A DNA stretch of 50,290 nucleotides from Oscillospiraceae bacterium (lineage in GTDB: Bacteria; Bacillota; Clostridia; Oscillospirales; Ruminococcaceae). Shown here piece after piece: positions 22,569 through 31,100 of the stretch; within the stretch, counting starts at the first letter, position 1; each line of letters opens with the position of its first letter. The notes beneath the pieces were generated by a model. That model was given only the letters and a program-made list of their open reading frames with translations. It was not told where the DNA came from and searched no databases. The DNA is taken from NCBI GenBank assembly GCA_009782265.1, contig WRJM01000003.1, positions 1 to 50,290 of the forward strand. The letters are read 5' to 3'. A program made the translations under genes and the position numbers.

Positions 22569-23084
22569 ATGTCTATGGAATACATTCACAGAGAAGCGGC
22601 GAAGCTTGTCTGCAAATGCCGGACGCGCAACCCTTTCAAAATCGCTAAAATCATCGGTGTGCATGTGATTTGGCGCGATGATTTCGTGAAGCTGAAAGGT
22701 TTATATAAAGTAATTGAGCGCAACCGCTTCATATTCATCAACAGCAGACTTGATGAATATGAACAAAAATTAATCTGCGCCCACGAGCTGGGGCATGACG
22801 CACTGCACCGCACGCTTGCGACTTACGGCATTTTGCAGGACATGATGCACTGCGACATGAAAAGCCGCCCCGAATACGAAGCTAACGTATTCGCGGCGGA
22901 TATTCTGCTTGACGATAAGGAAATTTTTGACCTTGCGCGGGACGGCTACACCGAACAGCAAATTGCAAGCGAGCTTTGCGTTGACGTGAATCTGCTGATT
23001 ATAAAAATGAATGAGATGAATAAGCGGAGCGGGTACGGATTTAAGCTTTCAAGCGCGCCGCGGGGGGGATTTTTGGGGGATTAA
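22569..23084 (+). CDS. ImmA/IrrE family metallopeptidase
   Basis: The 171-residue protein contains the zinc-protease motif HELGHDALH (about residues 75-83) and a second conserved acidic helix EYEANVFAADILL. Family members cleave a partner XRE repressor in response to a signal such as DNA damage. The genes are adjacent and co-transcribed, so the partner is the regulator at 22159. No phage or integrative-element genes surround the pair, so it looks like a resident, damage-linked switch. Its end overlaps the end of the anti-sigma gene by 4 bases on the opposite strand. Confidence 0.85.
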   Translation: MSMEYIHREAAKLVCKCRTRNPFKIAKIIGVHVIWRDDFVKLKGLYKVIERNRFIFINSRLDEYEQKLICAHELGHDALHRTLATYGILQDMMHCDMKSRPEYEANVFAADILLDDKEIFDLARDGYTEQQIASELCVDVNLLIIKMNEMNKRSGYGFKLSSAPRGGFLGD

Positions 23085-24409
23085 TCCCTGATAACTTCAT
23101 GCGCGGTATAGCCGTAATATTCGCCTGTTTCAGCGTCGTAAATTCCGATAACCGTAGCGGGCTTGATTAGTCCGCGTTTGGTTTCAAAACCGTCTGGATA
23201 ATAAACGCCCAAAACCCAAATCATGCGGTCGGAGGGAATTGCGGTCAGTTCGCCGTCGTCATATTGCTCAACAAACTCGGCATAGGTCATCACTTCCATA
23301 ATTTTAACAAACGCGCCGACAGATTCAAGATAATCATAATCAATCACGCTTTTAATATCAAAATAATCATCAGTATCATTTGTATTTTGATAAACAGGCT
23401 CATCAACCGTCCTGTCTATGCCGACTGCGACAAGCTCCCCGTCAATAATTGCCAATTCCCCCATAAACGGAATCACTTCCAAGGTGGGTGTATTATACGT
23501 ATATTTGGTTACGATGAGCTTGCCGTTTTTAAGTTCCAAAGCATAATCATACTGCATACGGTCAGATAGGTCATACTCCTTTTTTTCGGCATAATCATAA
23601 ACGATAATCCGCGAATCAACAACACCCGAACCCATCCACACCGTCGCGCAGAAATCGGGGTAGCCGTTGCCGGTTATATCCGCTATGAATATATTTTGAA
23701 TGGGCATACCGTAAAACAGAACCGTTTCCACCCCGTTTGGGTCGATTGCGGTAACGTTTGCGGAAGTCCACTTAAAAATAATATTATCAAATTCAGGCAG
23801 TTGCAATTCAATAATATCATTCCAGTCTACTTTGTCGAGAGCAACCCATTCCTCCGCATAATAATCATTGATTCTTCTGTCCCTGTCGAGCAATATAATA
23901 TTTGAGGTTTTTCTTAACTGCATAGGATAGGTTTCCATAATCCCTCCGCTGTAATACACCTCAACCGTATCGCCGACAAAAAATTCGGTTTTATCTTCGT
24001 TTACAAGCGGAACTGTGATTAATTGCCCGCTCAGGTGAGTGCTGTACAGCTCGCTGACCTTTACAAGAACAGCGTTATCGTACACATGAGTTACAGCACC
24101 TCTGAACATACTTAAATCCGGCGAATCGGGTTCTACAGACTCGTCATGCGGCGGATTTTCATATGACGGATTTTCATATGACGGATTTTCCGACAACGCG
24201 CCGTTATCCGACAGCATAATCCCTGCCGTTATGCTTCCGCCGACTAAAACAACCAACGCCAGCATAACAGGGATTAACTGCTTCATTACAGGAGCGGAAG
24301 ATGCGTAAATCCTGTTGTTGCCTTTCATTTTTTCCTTGGTTTTGCGGAGCAGGGATTCGCTCGGGTGAATCTGCTCCGTCATGCTTTCATAAAGATTTTT
24401 ATCACTCAT
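23081..24409 (-). CDS. Putative membrane anti-sigma factor with large extracellular domain
   Basis: The 442-residue protein has a cytoplasmic N-terminus of about 45 residues, one membrane segment (LIPVMLALVVLVGGSITAGI), a short repeat linker (ENPSY twice, then ENPPH) and a 350-residue extracellular part with no domain I recognise. Its start overlaps the end of the ECF sigma gene by 8 bases, the standard layout for a sigma/anti-sigma pair. The short N-terminal segment would bind the sigma factor. The extracellular part includes an IADITGNGYPDF segment reminiscent of FG-GAP/VCBS-like repeats, so it may sense a ligand or surface signal. Function is inferred from context. Confidence 0.65.
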   Translation of the reverse strand: MSDKNLYESMTEQIHPSESLLRKTKEKMKGNNRIYASSAPVMKQLIPVMLALVVLVGGSITAGIMLSDNGALSENPSYENPSYENPPHDESVEPDSPDLSMFRGAVTHVYDNAVLVKVSELYSTHLSGQLITVPLVNEDKTEFFVGDTVEVYYSGGIMETYPMQLRKTSNIILLDRDRRINDYYAEEWVALDKVDWNDIIELQLPEFDNIIFKWTSANVTAIDPNGVETVLFYGMPIQNIFIADITGNGYPDFCATVWMGSGVVDSRIIVYDYAEKKEYDLSDRMQYDYALELKNGKLIVTKYTYNTPTLEVIPFMGELAIIDGELVAVGIDRTVDEPVYQNTNDTDDYFDIKSVIDYDYLESVGAFVKIMEVMTYAEFVEQYDDGELTAIPSDRMIWVLGVYYPDGFETKRGLIKPATVIGIYDAETGEYYGYTAHEVIRD

Positions 24410-24902
24410 TGAAATATTCTCCTTTCAGTTTTTCCCGCAGAATAGCACGGGCGCGGGTCAGCCATGTGCGGACGGTTGATTCGCGTGCGTTAAGTATCTT
24501 ACTGATTTGCTTTACGGAAAGCTTCTCGCCGTAAAACAAGTGAATTGCAGAACGGTATTTTTGCGGAAGCAATTTTAAATATTCAAATAAATCGATTTCT
24601 TCTTTTGCTTCAAAAATAATCGAATCTTCATAATCGTTAATCGATACGGTCTTTCTGAACCACGCCGATGTTTTCACGGATTTACAGCGGTTGAGCGTAA
24701 CGCGAATCAGCCACGCTTTCATATGCTCATCGTCGTTAAAGGTGCGCGGCTTGGAAACCAAAGAAAGAAAAACGTCCTGAAACACGTCTTCGGCGTCATG
24801 CTTTGAACGCATTTGCGTCAGGGCAATCCGGTAAACCGTATCCGAATATTTTTCAAGAGCTTCGTCAATGCAATCGTCCGTACGCAGCGATTGTATTGCC
24901 AT
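24402..24902 (-). CDS. ECF-type RNA polymerase sigma factor
   Basis: The 166-residue protein has sigma region 2 (YRIALTQMRSKHDAEDVFQDVFL) and region 4 (LPQKYRSAIHLFYGEKLSVK followed by QISKILNARESTVRTWLTRARAIL). The start at 24902 is preceded by AGGAGGTGG; a GTG further upstream lies inside that ribosome site and is rejected. It is co-transcribed and overlapping with the putative anti-sigma gene. The leader holds an 8-bp inverted repeat, ACAATTTT-TAT-AAAATTGT (24952-24970), that may be regulatory. The genes it controls cannot be told from this window. Confidence 0.88.
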   Translation of the reverse strand: MAIQSLRTDDCIDEALEKYSDTVYRIALTQMRSKHDAEDVFQDVFLSLVSKPRTFNDDEHMKAWLIRVTLNRCKSVKTSAWFRKTVSINDYEDSIIFEAKEEIDLFEYLKLLPQKYRSAIHLFYGEKLSVKQISKILNARESTVRTWLTRARAILREKLKGEYFNE

Positions 24903-25033
24903 AGGTTTAACCACCTCCTGCCAATAACACTTATCAAAAACGCAAAAAGCTACAATTTTTATAAAATTGTTTTTGGTTTACATTATATAAATAATATATC
25001 ACATTTTATAATATAAAATCAACACTTCAAGTA

Positions 25034-25062
25034 TTGACGTAAGCTTTTATATACTGTATAAT
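25034..25062 (+). promoter_or_regulatory. Promoter for GH115 gene
   Basis: TTGACG (25034-25039), 17 bases, TATAAT (25057-25062), giving a leader of about 160 bases before ATG 25231. Confidence 0.75.
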
Positions 25063-25085
25063 GAAAGGAAACTATGTATAAATTC

Positions 25086-25230
25086 GTTGGAGGTATGTTT
25101 GAAAGATAAATCTTTCAAACCGGAATTTGTTCCTTTGCAGGTTGACTTGTCAAACTGCCACGGTCTAAAACAACGACCGTAATTTGGCTGCGCCAAACCG
25201 GAAAAATTCCAGAAAGGTATGGTTATAAAT
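25086..25230 (+). promoter_or_regulatory. Structured leader with MFER mini-ORF before GH115 gene (leader family copy B)
   Basis: GGAGG at 25089-25093 and ATG-TTT-GAA-AGA-TAA at 25095-25109 form a five-codon frame inside a perfect hairpin (arms GTTTGAAAGAT and ATCTTTCAAAC, 25097-25120). Then GGAATTT (25122-25128) and AAATTCC (25204-25210) close a larger loop that holds three further hairpins: GTTGAC/GTCAAAC, ACGGTC/GACCGT and TTTGGC/GCCAAA. AGAAAGGTATGGTTATAAAT leads to the ATG. The order of parts equals the leader of scfA; the three inner hairpins are extra. Confidence 0.65.
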
Positions 25231-28200
25231 ATGAAAATCAGCAAATTTAAAAAAGCAATATCCTTTATCCTTGCGGCGGTATTATTATCCCCGTTTATTT
25301 TTACGTTCAATGAGCCGATGGCGGCGGCTGATACCGCTTCCAAGGCGGGTATAGCTTTACCTCCCGTTCCCGATAAGGGCACGAAACCCGCCGACAGCGA
25401 CTTCGTTTTGGTTTATGATAAAGCGGCGGATTTATACGTTGATAGCGCGGATTGGGAGGGCGTAAAGCTTGCGCTTGCGTCCCTGCAAAGTGATATAGAG
25501 CTTGTCAGCGGGCAGAAGCCCGATATTAAAAACAACACTTCTTCCCTTTCAGATATGGCGGTGATTGTGGGTACTATCGGAAAAAGCGCGGTAATTGACG
25601 ATTTGATTAACAATGCAAAAATAAAATTAAACGTATCCGGTATTACAGGCAAATGGGAAAGTTATGTGATTGAAATTGTGGAAAATCCTGTGCCCGGCGT
25701 CAGCCGTGCTCTTGTTATCGCCGGAAGCGACAAGCGCGGGACAATTTACGGCATTTATAAAGTCAGTGAACTTATCGGGGTATCGCCGTGGGTTTGGTGG
25801 GGCGACAGTATGCCTGAGCGTAAAGGGAAATTGACTTTCGACGGAACACTCCGCATTGAACAAGGCGAACCGTCCGTGAAATACCGCGGGATATTCTTAA
25901 ACGATGAGGCGCCGAGCCTTTCCGGCTGGGCTTCAAAAAATTTCGGTTCTTTGAAAAATTCCGGCGCATCAAAAGGCTTTGACCATGAATTTTACAGCCA
26001 TGTTTTTGAATTGCTTCTGCGCCTGAAAGGCAATTATCTCTGGCCGACCATGTGGAACAATTCTTTCCATACCGACGACCCCTTGAATTCCGAACTTGCC
26101 GATACATACGGAATCGTGATGGGTACATCTCATCAGGAACACATGACCTGCGCCGATAAGGAATGGAGCTGGGACGGTAAAGGCGATTGGAATTATTTCA
26201 CCAACAAGGATAATATTTACAATTTTTGGAAAAACGGCGTTACGGTGCGTAAAAATTATGAATCCGTGCTGACGCTCGGCATGCGCGGACAGGCGGATAC
26301 AAGCATACTCGGCGCGAACGCCACGCTCGGCGACAATATGAATTTATTGGCAGATGTTCTGAAAGACCAGCGGCAGATTATTAAGGACGTGTACGGCGCG
26401 GAAAACGCCGCCCCTCAGCTTTTGGCGCTTTACAAGGAAGTTGAGGATTTTTACTACGGCGACAGCACCTACGGCAAGCTTGCCGTCCCCGACGATGTAA
26501 CATTACTGCTATGCGACGATAACTTCGGCAACGTCCGCACTTTGCCGGTTCCGGAAATGCGAAATCGTTCCGGCGGTTTCGGTATGTATTACCATTTTGA
26601 CTACAGGGGCGGACCGATTAGCTACCAGTGGATTAATCAAATCCCGCTTAATAAAATTTGGGAACAAATGACGTCCGCATATGACGCGGGTGTTGACAGA
26701 ATTTGGATAGTTAATGTCGGCGATTTAAAACCTATGGAACTGCCCATAGATTATTTCCTGAATCTTGCTTATGATTACGAAAAATGGAGCGCGCCCAATT
26801 TAACCGATACGTTCACCCGTGAATGGGCGGCGCGGGAATTCGGCGAAAAATTCGCTGACGACGCAAAGGACGTACTGAACGGCTACACCAAAATCCTCGG
26901 CGCACGCAAGGCGGAGGTCGTTCTTGCCAATCCGTCCACATTCAGCCTTACCGCCTTTGACGAAGCGAACAGGGTGATTCGGGCGTTTGAAAACGTGGTT
27001 GAAAAAGCCGAGAAAATATACAACGAACTCCCCGATTATAAAAAACCGGCGTTCTATCAGCTTGCATTATATCCGGCGCGTGCTTCCATGAATGTGTATA
27101 AAACCGGCATTTACGCCGCGTGGAGCTTGTTCTTGGCAAAAGAAAACCTCCCCGCCGCCAACGAATACGCTAAGCTTGCGGAAGCGGCATTTGAAGCGGA
27201 TAAGGCGGATATGGAGTATTACAATAAAATGCTTTCAAGCGGTAAATGGGATGGGATTATGCGCCAAAATCACATCGGATATACCACATGGAACAGCCCG
27301 TCCAACTCCGTCGTAGCGGACAGAATGTTCGATACCGGTTCTGTAAACCCTCTGGACGGCTCGGAGCTTGCCGTGCGTGTGCAGAACAGTGATGTGATTA
27401 TCAGAGGCGGTAAAACAGAATTAGATGATTTTTCAAACCTCAGTCAGCAGAACAGATACTTTGATATTTTCAACGGCAAAGCCCTGCCGTTTGAGTTTAC
27501 GGTAAAATCAAGCGCGGACTGGGTGAAAATTTCTGAAAACAGCGGTGTTTGTATCAGCCAAAAACGAATCGGCGTTTCGGTTGACTGGAGTAAAGTTAAA
27601 TCGGATTCGTCGGCAATAATCACTGTTTCGGGTACGGGTCAAAGCATAGAAATCGCCGTAAACGCTGAGGTTTTCGGAGAAGCTGTTTCGCCTGAAAAAG
27701 CTTATGTTGAAACCGACGGGACTATTTCAATCAATCCTGTAAACTACGCCGAAAACACAGCCGTAAACGCGGCAAGCTGGACGGTGATTGACGATTACGG
27801 GCGCGATAATCATTTCAGCAGTATAAAAGTTTTACCGAATCACAGAAGCTTCACAGAAAGCAGCGCGCCTTTTGTTGAATACGATTTCTACGTTCAGAAC
27901 GAGGGCGAATACAATGTTAATGTTTTTATTGCCCCGACCAATAATTTCGTTCATCAAACGATTACGCCTTTAACACAGCAGCTGCGCTTCTCAGTACAGA
28001 TTGACAGCGGAGAAAAACAAACCGCAAACGGCTTGCCGAGCGGATTTAATGTAGGCGGCAACGCATGGTCGTACAGTGTAATGAATAATATGCGCATGAC
28101 CCAAACCAATCACGGCAGTCTTTCTAAAGGCTGGCATACCTTGCGTATTTTTGCAATTGACCCCGGCGTTGTGATTCAAAAAATCATTGTCGCTCCGGCA

Positions 28201-30000
28201 GACGCAAAACAAACAACCGTCGGGAACTCGCCGCAGACCTATCACTTTATGGATTCTTATTTCGGACCGCCCGAAAGCTTTTGGGCGGAAACATCTGATG
28301 TTGCAAAGCCGTATCCGGAGTTGGACGCGGGGATTCAGCAGTTCACGGCAAAGAATGTTGAAATTACCTTTGAAGCGGACGGCGTTGTGATTGAAAAAGT
28401 GACGGCTTCGGCTTCAAACGGCTCAAAGCTGACTTCGGAGCAAATCAACGCTGTCAAACAGCCGGAAAAAGAAGGGCATGATTTTGCGGGCTGGCTGACG
28501 GCGGGCGGAACGGCATTAACAGACCAAATCATTTTTACGGAAGCCGCAGCGGTTACGGCAAATTTTGTTTCGACCGATTCAGCCGGCATTACGTATTATC
28601 CCAACAACGGCACTGCCGAAAGCCATAAAACCCACGCACCCAAAGAAACCGCCGTTGTTGTTGAAAATTGTACTTTTTCCAATGATAATAAAACCTTCCT
28701 GCGGTGGAACACAAAACCCGATGACAGCGGCGATGTATACACGCCCGGCGTTGAGTATACTGCGCGTGAACCTATGGTTCTGCACGCGATTTGGACAGAC
28801 GACATGAGTGTTACCACGTTTTCAAGCGGCTTGGCGGGCAGTCTTGCCGATAAAGCGTTTGACGGCAGCCAAGGCACTTCGTGGAAAACGCTCGGCAACG
28901 GCACGGAATGGGTCGAAATCGGACTTAACGGGAGCTACACCCTTGACGGTATAACGGTTGTTTTTGAAGGCGGTGCAGATAATATTGAAGCTTATCAGGT
29001 TGAAACAATGGCTTCAAACGGGCAATGGGAGCAGATGGCGTCCGGAACGGGAAGCAGTATCGGCGAAAGCGGTGAATTGCTTTTCCTGCAGGCTCTGCCG
29101 GTAACAACAAACAGAATCAAATTCAGCTTTTCTGCCAAAAACGCAGATACACCCGTTTCTGTCAGTGAAATATCGCTTGCGCCGTTTATTAACTGGGGGC
29201 TTGCCGGAAACGGCGGTATGATTACATCCGTTCCGGACGACGGCGAAGGTGAGCCGGAGGTAATGAACGACGGCGACAGGGTTGACTACAACAAACGCTG
29301 GCGAATCGACTCAAAGGAAGGCTTCACAACACCGATTACGCTTACGCTTGCGGAAAGCAAAAACATTTCGGTTGTGAATATATTCAGTATCACCGGCTTA
29401 TGGAACGAAAGCCCGCCCGATATTAAACGTGATACAACCGCAACCTCCGCGCTCGGCACAATCCGCAACCTTACGCTTGAATACACCGCGGACGGAAACG
29501 AATGGCTTCCTTTGCCGAACGGTAAAATCACCAATAATCAATATTCATGGATTTCGGTACAGCTTGACGAACCGATTGCCATGACGGGCGTCCGGTTTAC
29601 GGTTCAGGCGCAGGGCGGCAGTGAATTCAACGACGACTGGATTCGCGTGGTTCAGTTTGAAGCATTAGAGCTTGTTGACACAAACGGAATCATCAAGCTT
29701 CCCGAACTGATTGACAACGATATGAGTGTTGCGCCGACAATGACGTCCGGCTCTGACGAAGATTCAGAAACCGATAACGAAAAAGATGGTGAAAAAGACG
29801 ACGGTTTTATTATCTATATCGTTATAGGTCTTGCGGTTATGGCGGTTGTCGGGGTTAGCGCATTTGTGTTCCTGCGCATGAAAAAGAGCAAACCGGTCAA
29901 GCCTGTGCAGGAAAATGCTCAGCCGGAAACAAAAATGCAACAAAACGATATTCAACAGGAAGAAAGCGCACCGGAAGAAATACAGGAAGAAAACGAATAA
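25231..30000 (+). CDS. GH115 family glycoside hydrolase (alpha-glucuronidase type), membrane-anchored, multidomain
   Basis: This 1589-residue exported protein starts with a signal peptide (FKKAISFILAAVLLSPFIFT). The N-terminal part (to about residue 650) is GH115: AVIVGTIGKS, GSDKRGTIYGIYKVSELIGV, SPWVWWGDSMPER and NYLWPTMWNNSFHTDDP are recognisable. A GH115 C-terminal beta domain follows (about 750-1020). Next come two InlB-type/Flg_new repeats (GHDFAGWL and FLRWNTKPDDSGDVYTPG), two discoidin-like F5/8-C domains (about 1190-1500) and a C-terminal membrane helix (IYIVIGLAVMAVVGVSAFVF) with a charged tail. Family members remove 4-O-methyl-glucuronic acid from xylan. The wall or membrane tether suggests surface hydrolysis. 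Confidence 0.88.
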   Translation: MKISKFKKAISFILAAVLLSPFIFTFNEPMAAADTASKAGIALPPVPDKGTKPADSDFVLVYDKAADLYVDSADWEGVKLALASLQSDIELVSGQKPDIKNNTSSLSDMAVIVGTIGKSAVIDDLINNAKIKLNVSGITGKWESYVIEIVENPVPGVSRALVIAGSDKRGTIYGIYKVSELIGVSPWVWWGDSMPERKGKLTFDGTLRIEQGEPSVKYRGIFLNDEAPSLSGWASKNFGSLKNSGASKGFDHEFYSHVFELLLRLKGNYLWPTMWNNSFHTDDPLNSELADTYGIVMGTSHQEHMTCADKEWSWDGKGDWNYFTNKDNIYNFWKNGVTVRKNYESVLTLGMRGQADTSILGANATLGDNMNLLADVLKDQRQIIKDVYGAENAAPQLLALYKEVEDFYYGDSTYGKLAVPDDVTLLLCDDNFGNVRTLPVPEMRNRSGGFGMYYHFDYRGGPISYQWINQIPLNKIWEQMTSAYDAGVDRIWIVNVGDLKPMELPIDYFLNLAYDYEKWSAPNLTDTFTREWAAREFGEKFADDAKDVLNGYTKILGARKAEVVLANPSTFSLTAFDEANRVIRAFENVVEKAEKIYNELPDYKKPAFYQLALYPARASMNVYKTGIYAAWSLFLAKENLPAANEYAKLAEAAFEADKADMEYYNKMLSSGKWDGIMRQNHIGYTTWNSPSNSVVADRMFDTGSVNPLDGSELAVRVQNSDVIIRGGKTELDDFSNLSQQNRYFDIFNGKALPFEFTVKSSADWVKISENSGVCISQKRIGVSVDWSKVKSDSSAIITVSGTGQSIEIAVNAEVFGEAVSPEKAYVETDGTISINPVNYAENTAVNAASWTVIDDYGRDNHFSSIKVLPNHRSFTESSAPFVEYDFYVQNEGEYNVNVFIAPTNNFVHQTITPLTQQLRFSVQIDSGEKQTANGLPSGFNVGGNAWSYSVMNNMRMTQTNHGSLSKGWHTLRIFAIDPGVVIQKIIVAPADAKQTTVGNSPQTYHFMDSYFGPPESFWAETSDVAKPYPELDAGIQQFTAKNVEITFEADGVVIEKVTASASNGSKLTSEQINAVKQPEKEGHDFAGWLTAGGTALTDQIIFTEAAAVTANFVSTDSAGITYYPNNGTAESHKTHAPKETAVVVENCTFSNDNKTFLRWNTKPDDSGDVYTPGVEYTAREPMVLHAIWTDDMSVTTFSSGLAGSLADKAFDGSQGTSWKTLGNGTEWVEIGLNGSYTLDGITVVFEGGADNIEAYQVETMASNGQWEQMASGTGSSIGESGELLFLQALPVTTNRIKFSFSAKNADTPVSVSEISLAPFINWGLAGNGGMITSVPDDGEGEPEVMNDGDRVDYNKRWRIDSKEGFTTPITLTLAESKNISVVNIFSITGLWNESPPDIKRDTTATSALGTIRNLTLEYTADGNEWLPLPNGKITNNQYSWISVQLDEPIAMTGVRFTVQAQGGSEFNDDWIRVVQFEALELVDTNGIIKLPELIDNDMSVAPTMTSGSDEDSETDNEKDGEKDDGFIIYIVIGLAVMAVVGVSAFVFLRMKKSKPVKPVQENAQPETKMQQNDIQQEESAPEEIQEENE

Positions 30001-30008
30001 ATCTTTAA

Positions 30009-30045
30009 AATAAGACAATATGGTGTCATATTTATATGCTATAAT
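30009..30045 (+). promoter_or_regulatory. Palindromic operator and -10 box of the WYL regulator gene
   Basis: AATAAGACA-N6-TGTCATATT (30009-30032), 7 bases, TATAAT (30040-30045). It differs by one base from the operator of the flavoprotein gene at 19961-19984. A 13-bp hairpin containing GTAGGGGATA/TATCCCCTAC (30043-30073) lies in the leader. Confidence 0.7.
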
Positions 30046-30091
30046 GTAGGGGATATTATTTATCCCCTACATTAAAAAGGCTGTGAACTTT

Positions 30092-31000
30092 ATGAAATTA
30101 AACCGACTGCTTGAAATCACCACGATTCTTTTGAACAAAAAAACCGTAACCGCGGCGGAGCTTGCCGAGCGTTTCGGTGTTTCCACGCGCACAATTTACC
30201 GCGATATAGACGCGCTGTCCGCTTCCGGTGTACCTGTTTTCTGTTCGCAGGGTTCGGGCGGCGGGATTTCGATTTTAGAGGATTACACTGTCAACCGAAC
30301 TATGTTGTCAGGGAGTGAACGCGACAGTGTTTTGCTTGCTTTGCAAACATTAGAAGCAACACGCTTCCCTGAAATAAACATCCTTTTGGAGAAGCTCGGC
30401 GGTATTTTTAAATCACCTGATTCCGACTGGATTTCCGTGGATTTTTCACCGTGGGGAAGCAACCCGAATTCGCAGAATAAATTCTCCGACATCAAAGCGG
30501 CGATTCTGCAAAGCCGTATCATCGAGGTAGGTTATATCAACGCTTATAACGAAAAAAGCCGCCGTAAAATCGAACCGCTGCGCTTGATTTTCAAATCGCA
30601 GGCGTGGTATTTGTGGGGGTTCTGCCTTGCAAAGCAGGAATACCGGACTTTCCGCATTTCCCGTATTAAAAGCGTTTCAGTAACCAATGAAACCTTTGAC
30701 CGCAGTAAACCTCATGTTTCCGCGAACGGCGAAGAAAAAATCAAACAGGAACGCTGTCCGTGGATACGGCTTACCTTAGAATTTTCCGGCGACGCGCTGT
30801 ATCGCTTATGCGATGATTTTGACGACGATATTCTCACCGATAACGGGGACGGCACATTTAAAATCGAAATTTCATTACCTGAAGAAGAATGGCTTTACGG
30901 CTATATTCTGTCATTCGGAACTTCGGTAAAAGTTCTTGCGCCGGCGTATATAAAAAAAATCATAAAAGAACGCGCCGAAAAAATCGCGGGAATGTATTAA
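30092..31000 (+). CDS. YafY/YobV-type HTH regulator with WYL domain
   Basis: The 302-residue regulator starts at ATG 30092 because AAAAAGG (30074-30080) fits it; a GTG at 30083 is too close to that site. The N-terminal winged helix (LAERFGVSTRTIYRDIDALS) binds DNA. The WYL domain (about residues 140-220, with SQAWYLWGFCLAKQEYRTFR) probably senses a ligand or nucleic acid, and a WCX extension ends the protein. The 24-bp palindrome in its own promoter argues for autoregulation, and the identical site at 19961-19984 argues that the flavoprotein/CBM gene is a target. No operon partner follows. Confidence 0.88.
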   Translation: MKLNRLLEITTILLNKKTVTAAELAERFGVSTRTIYRDIDALSASGVPVFCSQGSGGGISILEDYTVNRTMLSGSERDSVLLALQTLEATRFPEINILLEKLGGIFKSPDSDWISVDFSPWGSNPNSQNKFSDIKAAILQSRIIEVGYINAYNEKSRRKIEPLRLIFKSQAWYLWGFCLAKQEYRTFRISRIKSVSVTNETFDRSKPHVSANGEEKIKQERCPWIRLTLEFSGDALYRLCDDFDDDILTDNGDGTFKIEISLPEEEWLYGYILSFGTSVKVLAPAYIKKIIKERAEKIAGMY

Positions 31001-31006
31001 AAATGA

Positions 31007-31035
31007 TTGACAAATCCTTCCTTTTATTATATAAT
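31007..31035 (+). promoter_or_regulatory. Promoter for OFA-family transporter
   Basis: TTGACA (31007-31012), 17 bases, TATAAT (31030-31035). The leader contains a stem-loop GCTCTTAAC/GTTAAGGGC at about 31051-31073 and AGGAGA before ATG 31101. Confidence 0.8.
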
Positions 31036-31100
31036 AAAAAACAGCAAATCTGCTCTTAACCTTATGTTAAGGGCAAAATTTTCTTTATTAGGAGAAACAT

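Noticed and set aside
24135-24190. CRISPR-like short repeats
   Set aside because: These are two to three 15-base tandem copies encoding the ENPSY linker within the anti-sigma gene; there are no spacers. No CRISPR array was seen anywhere in the window.
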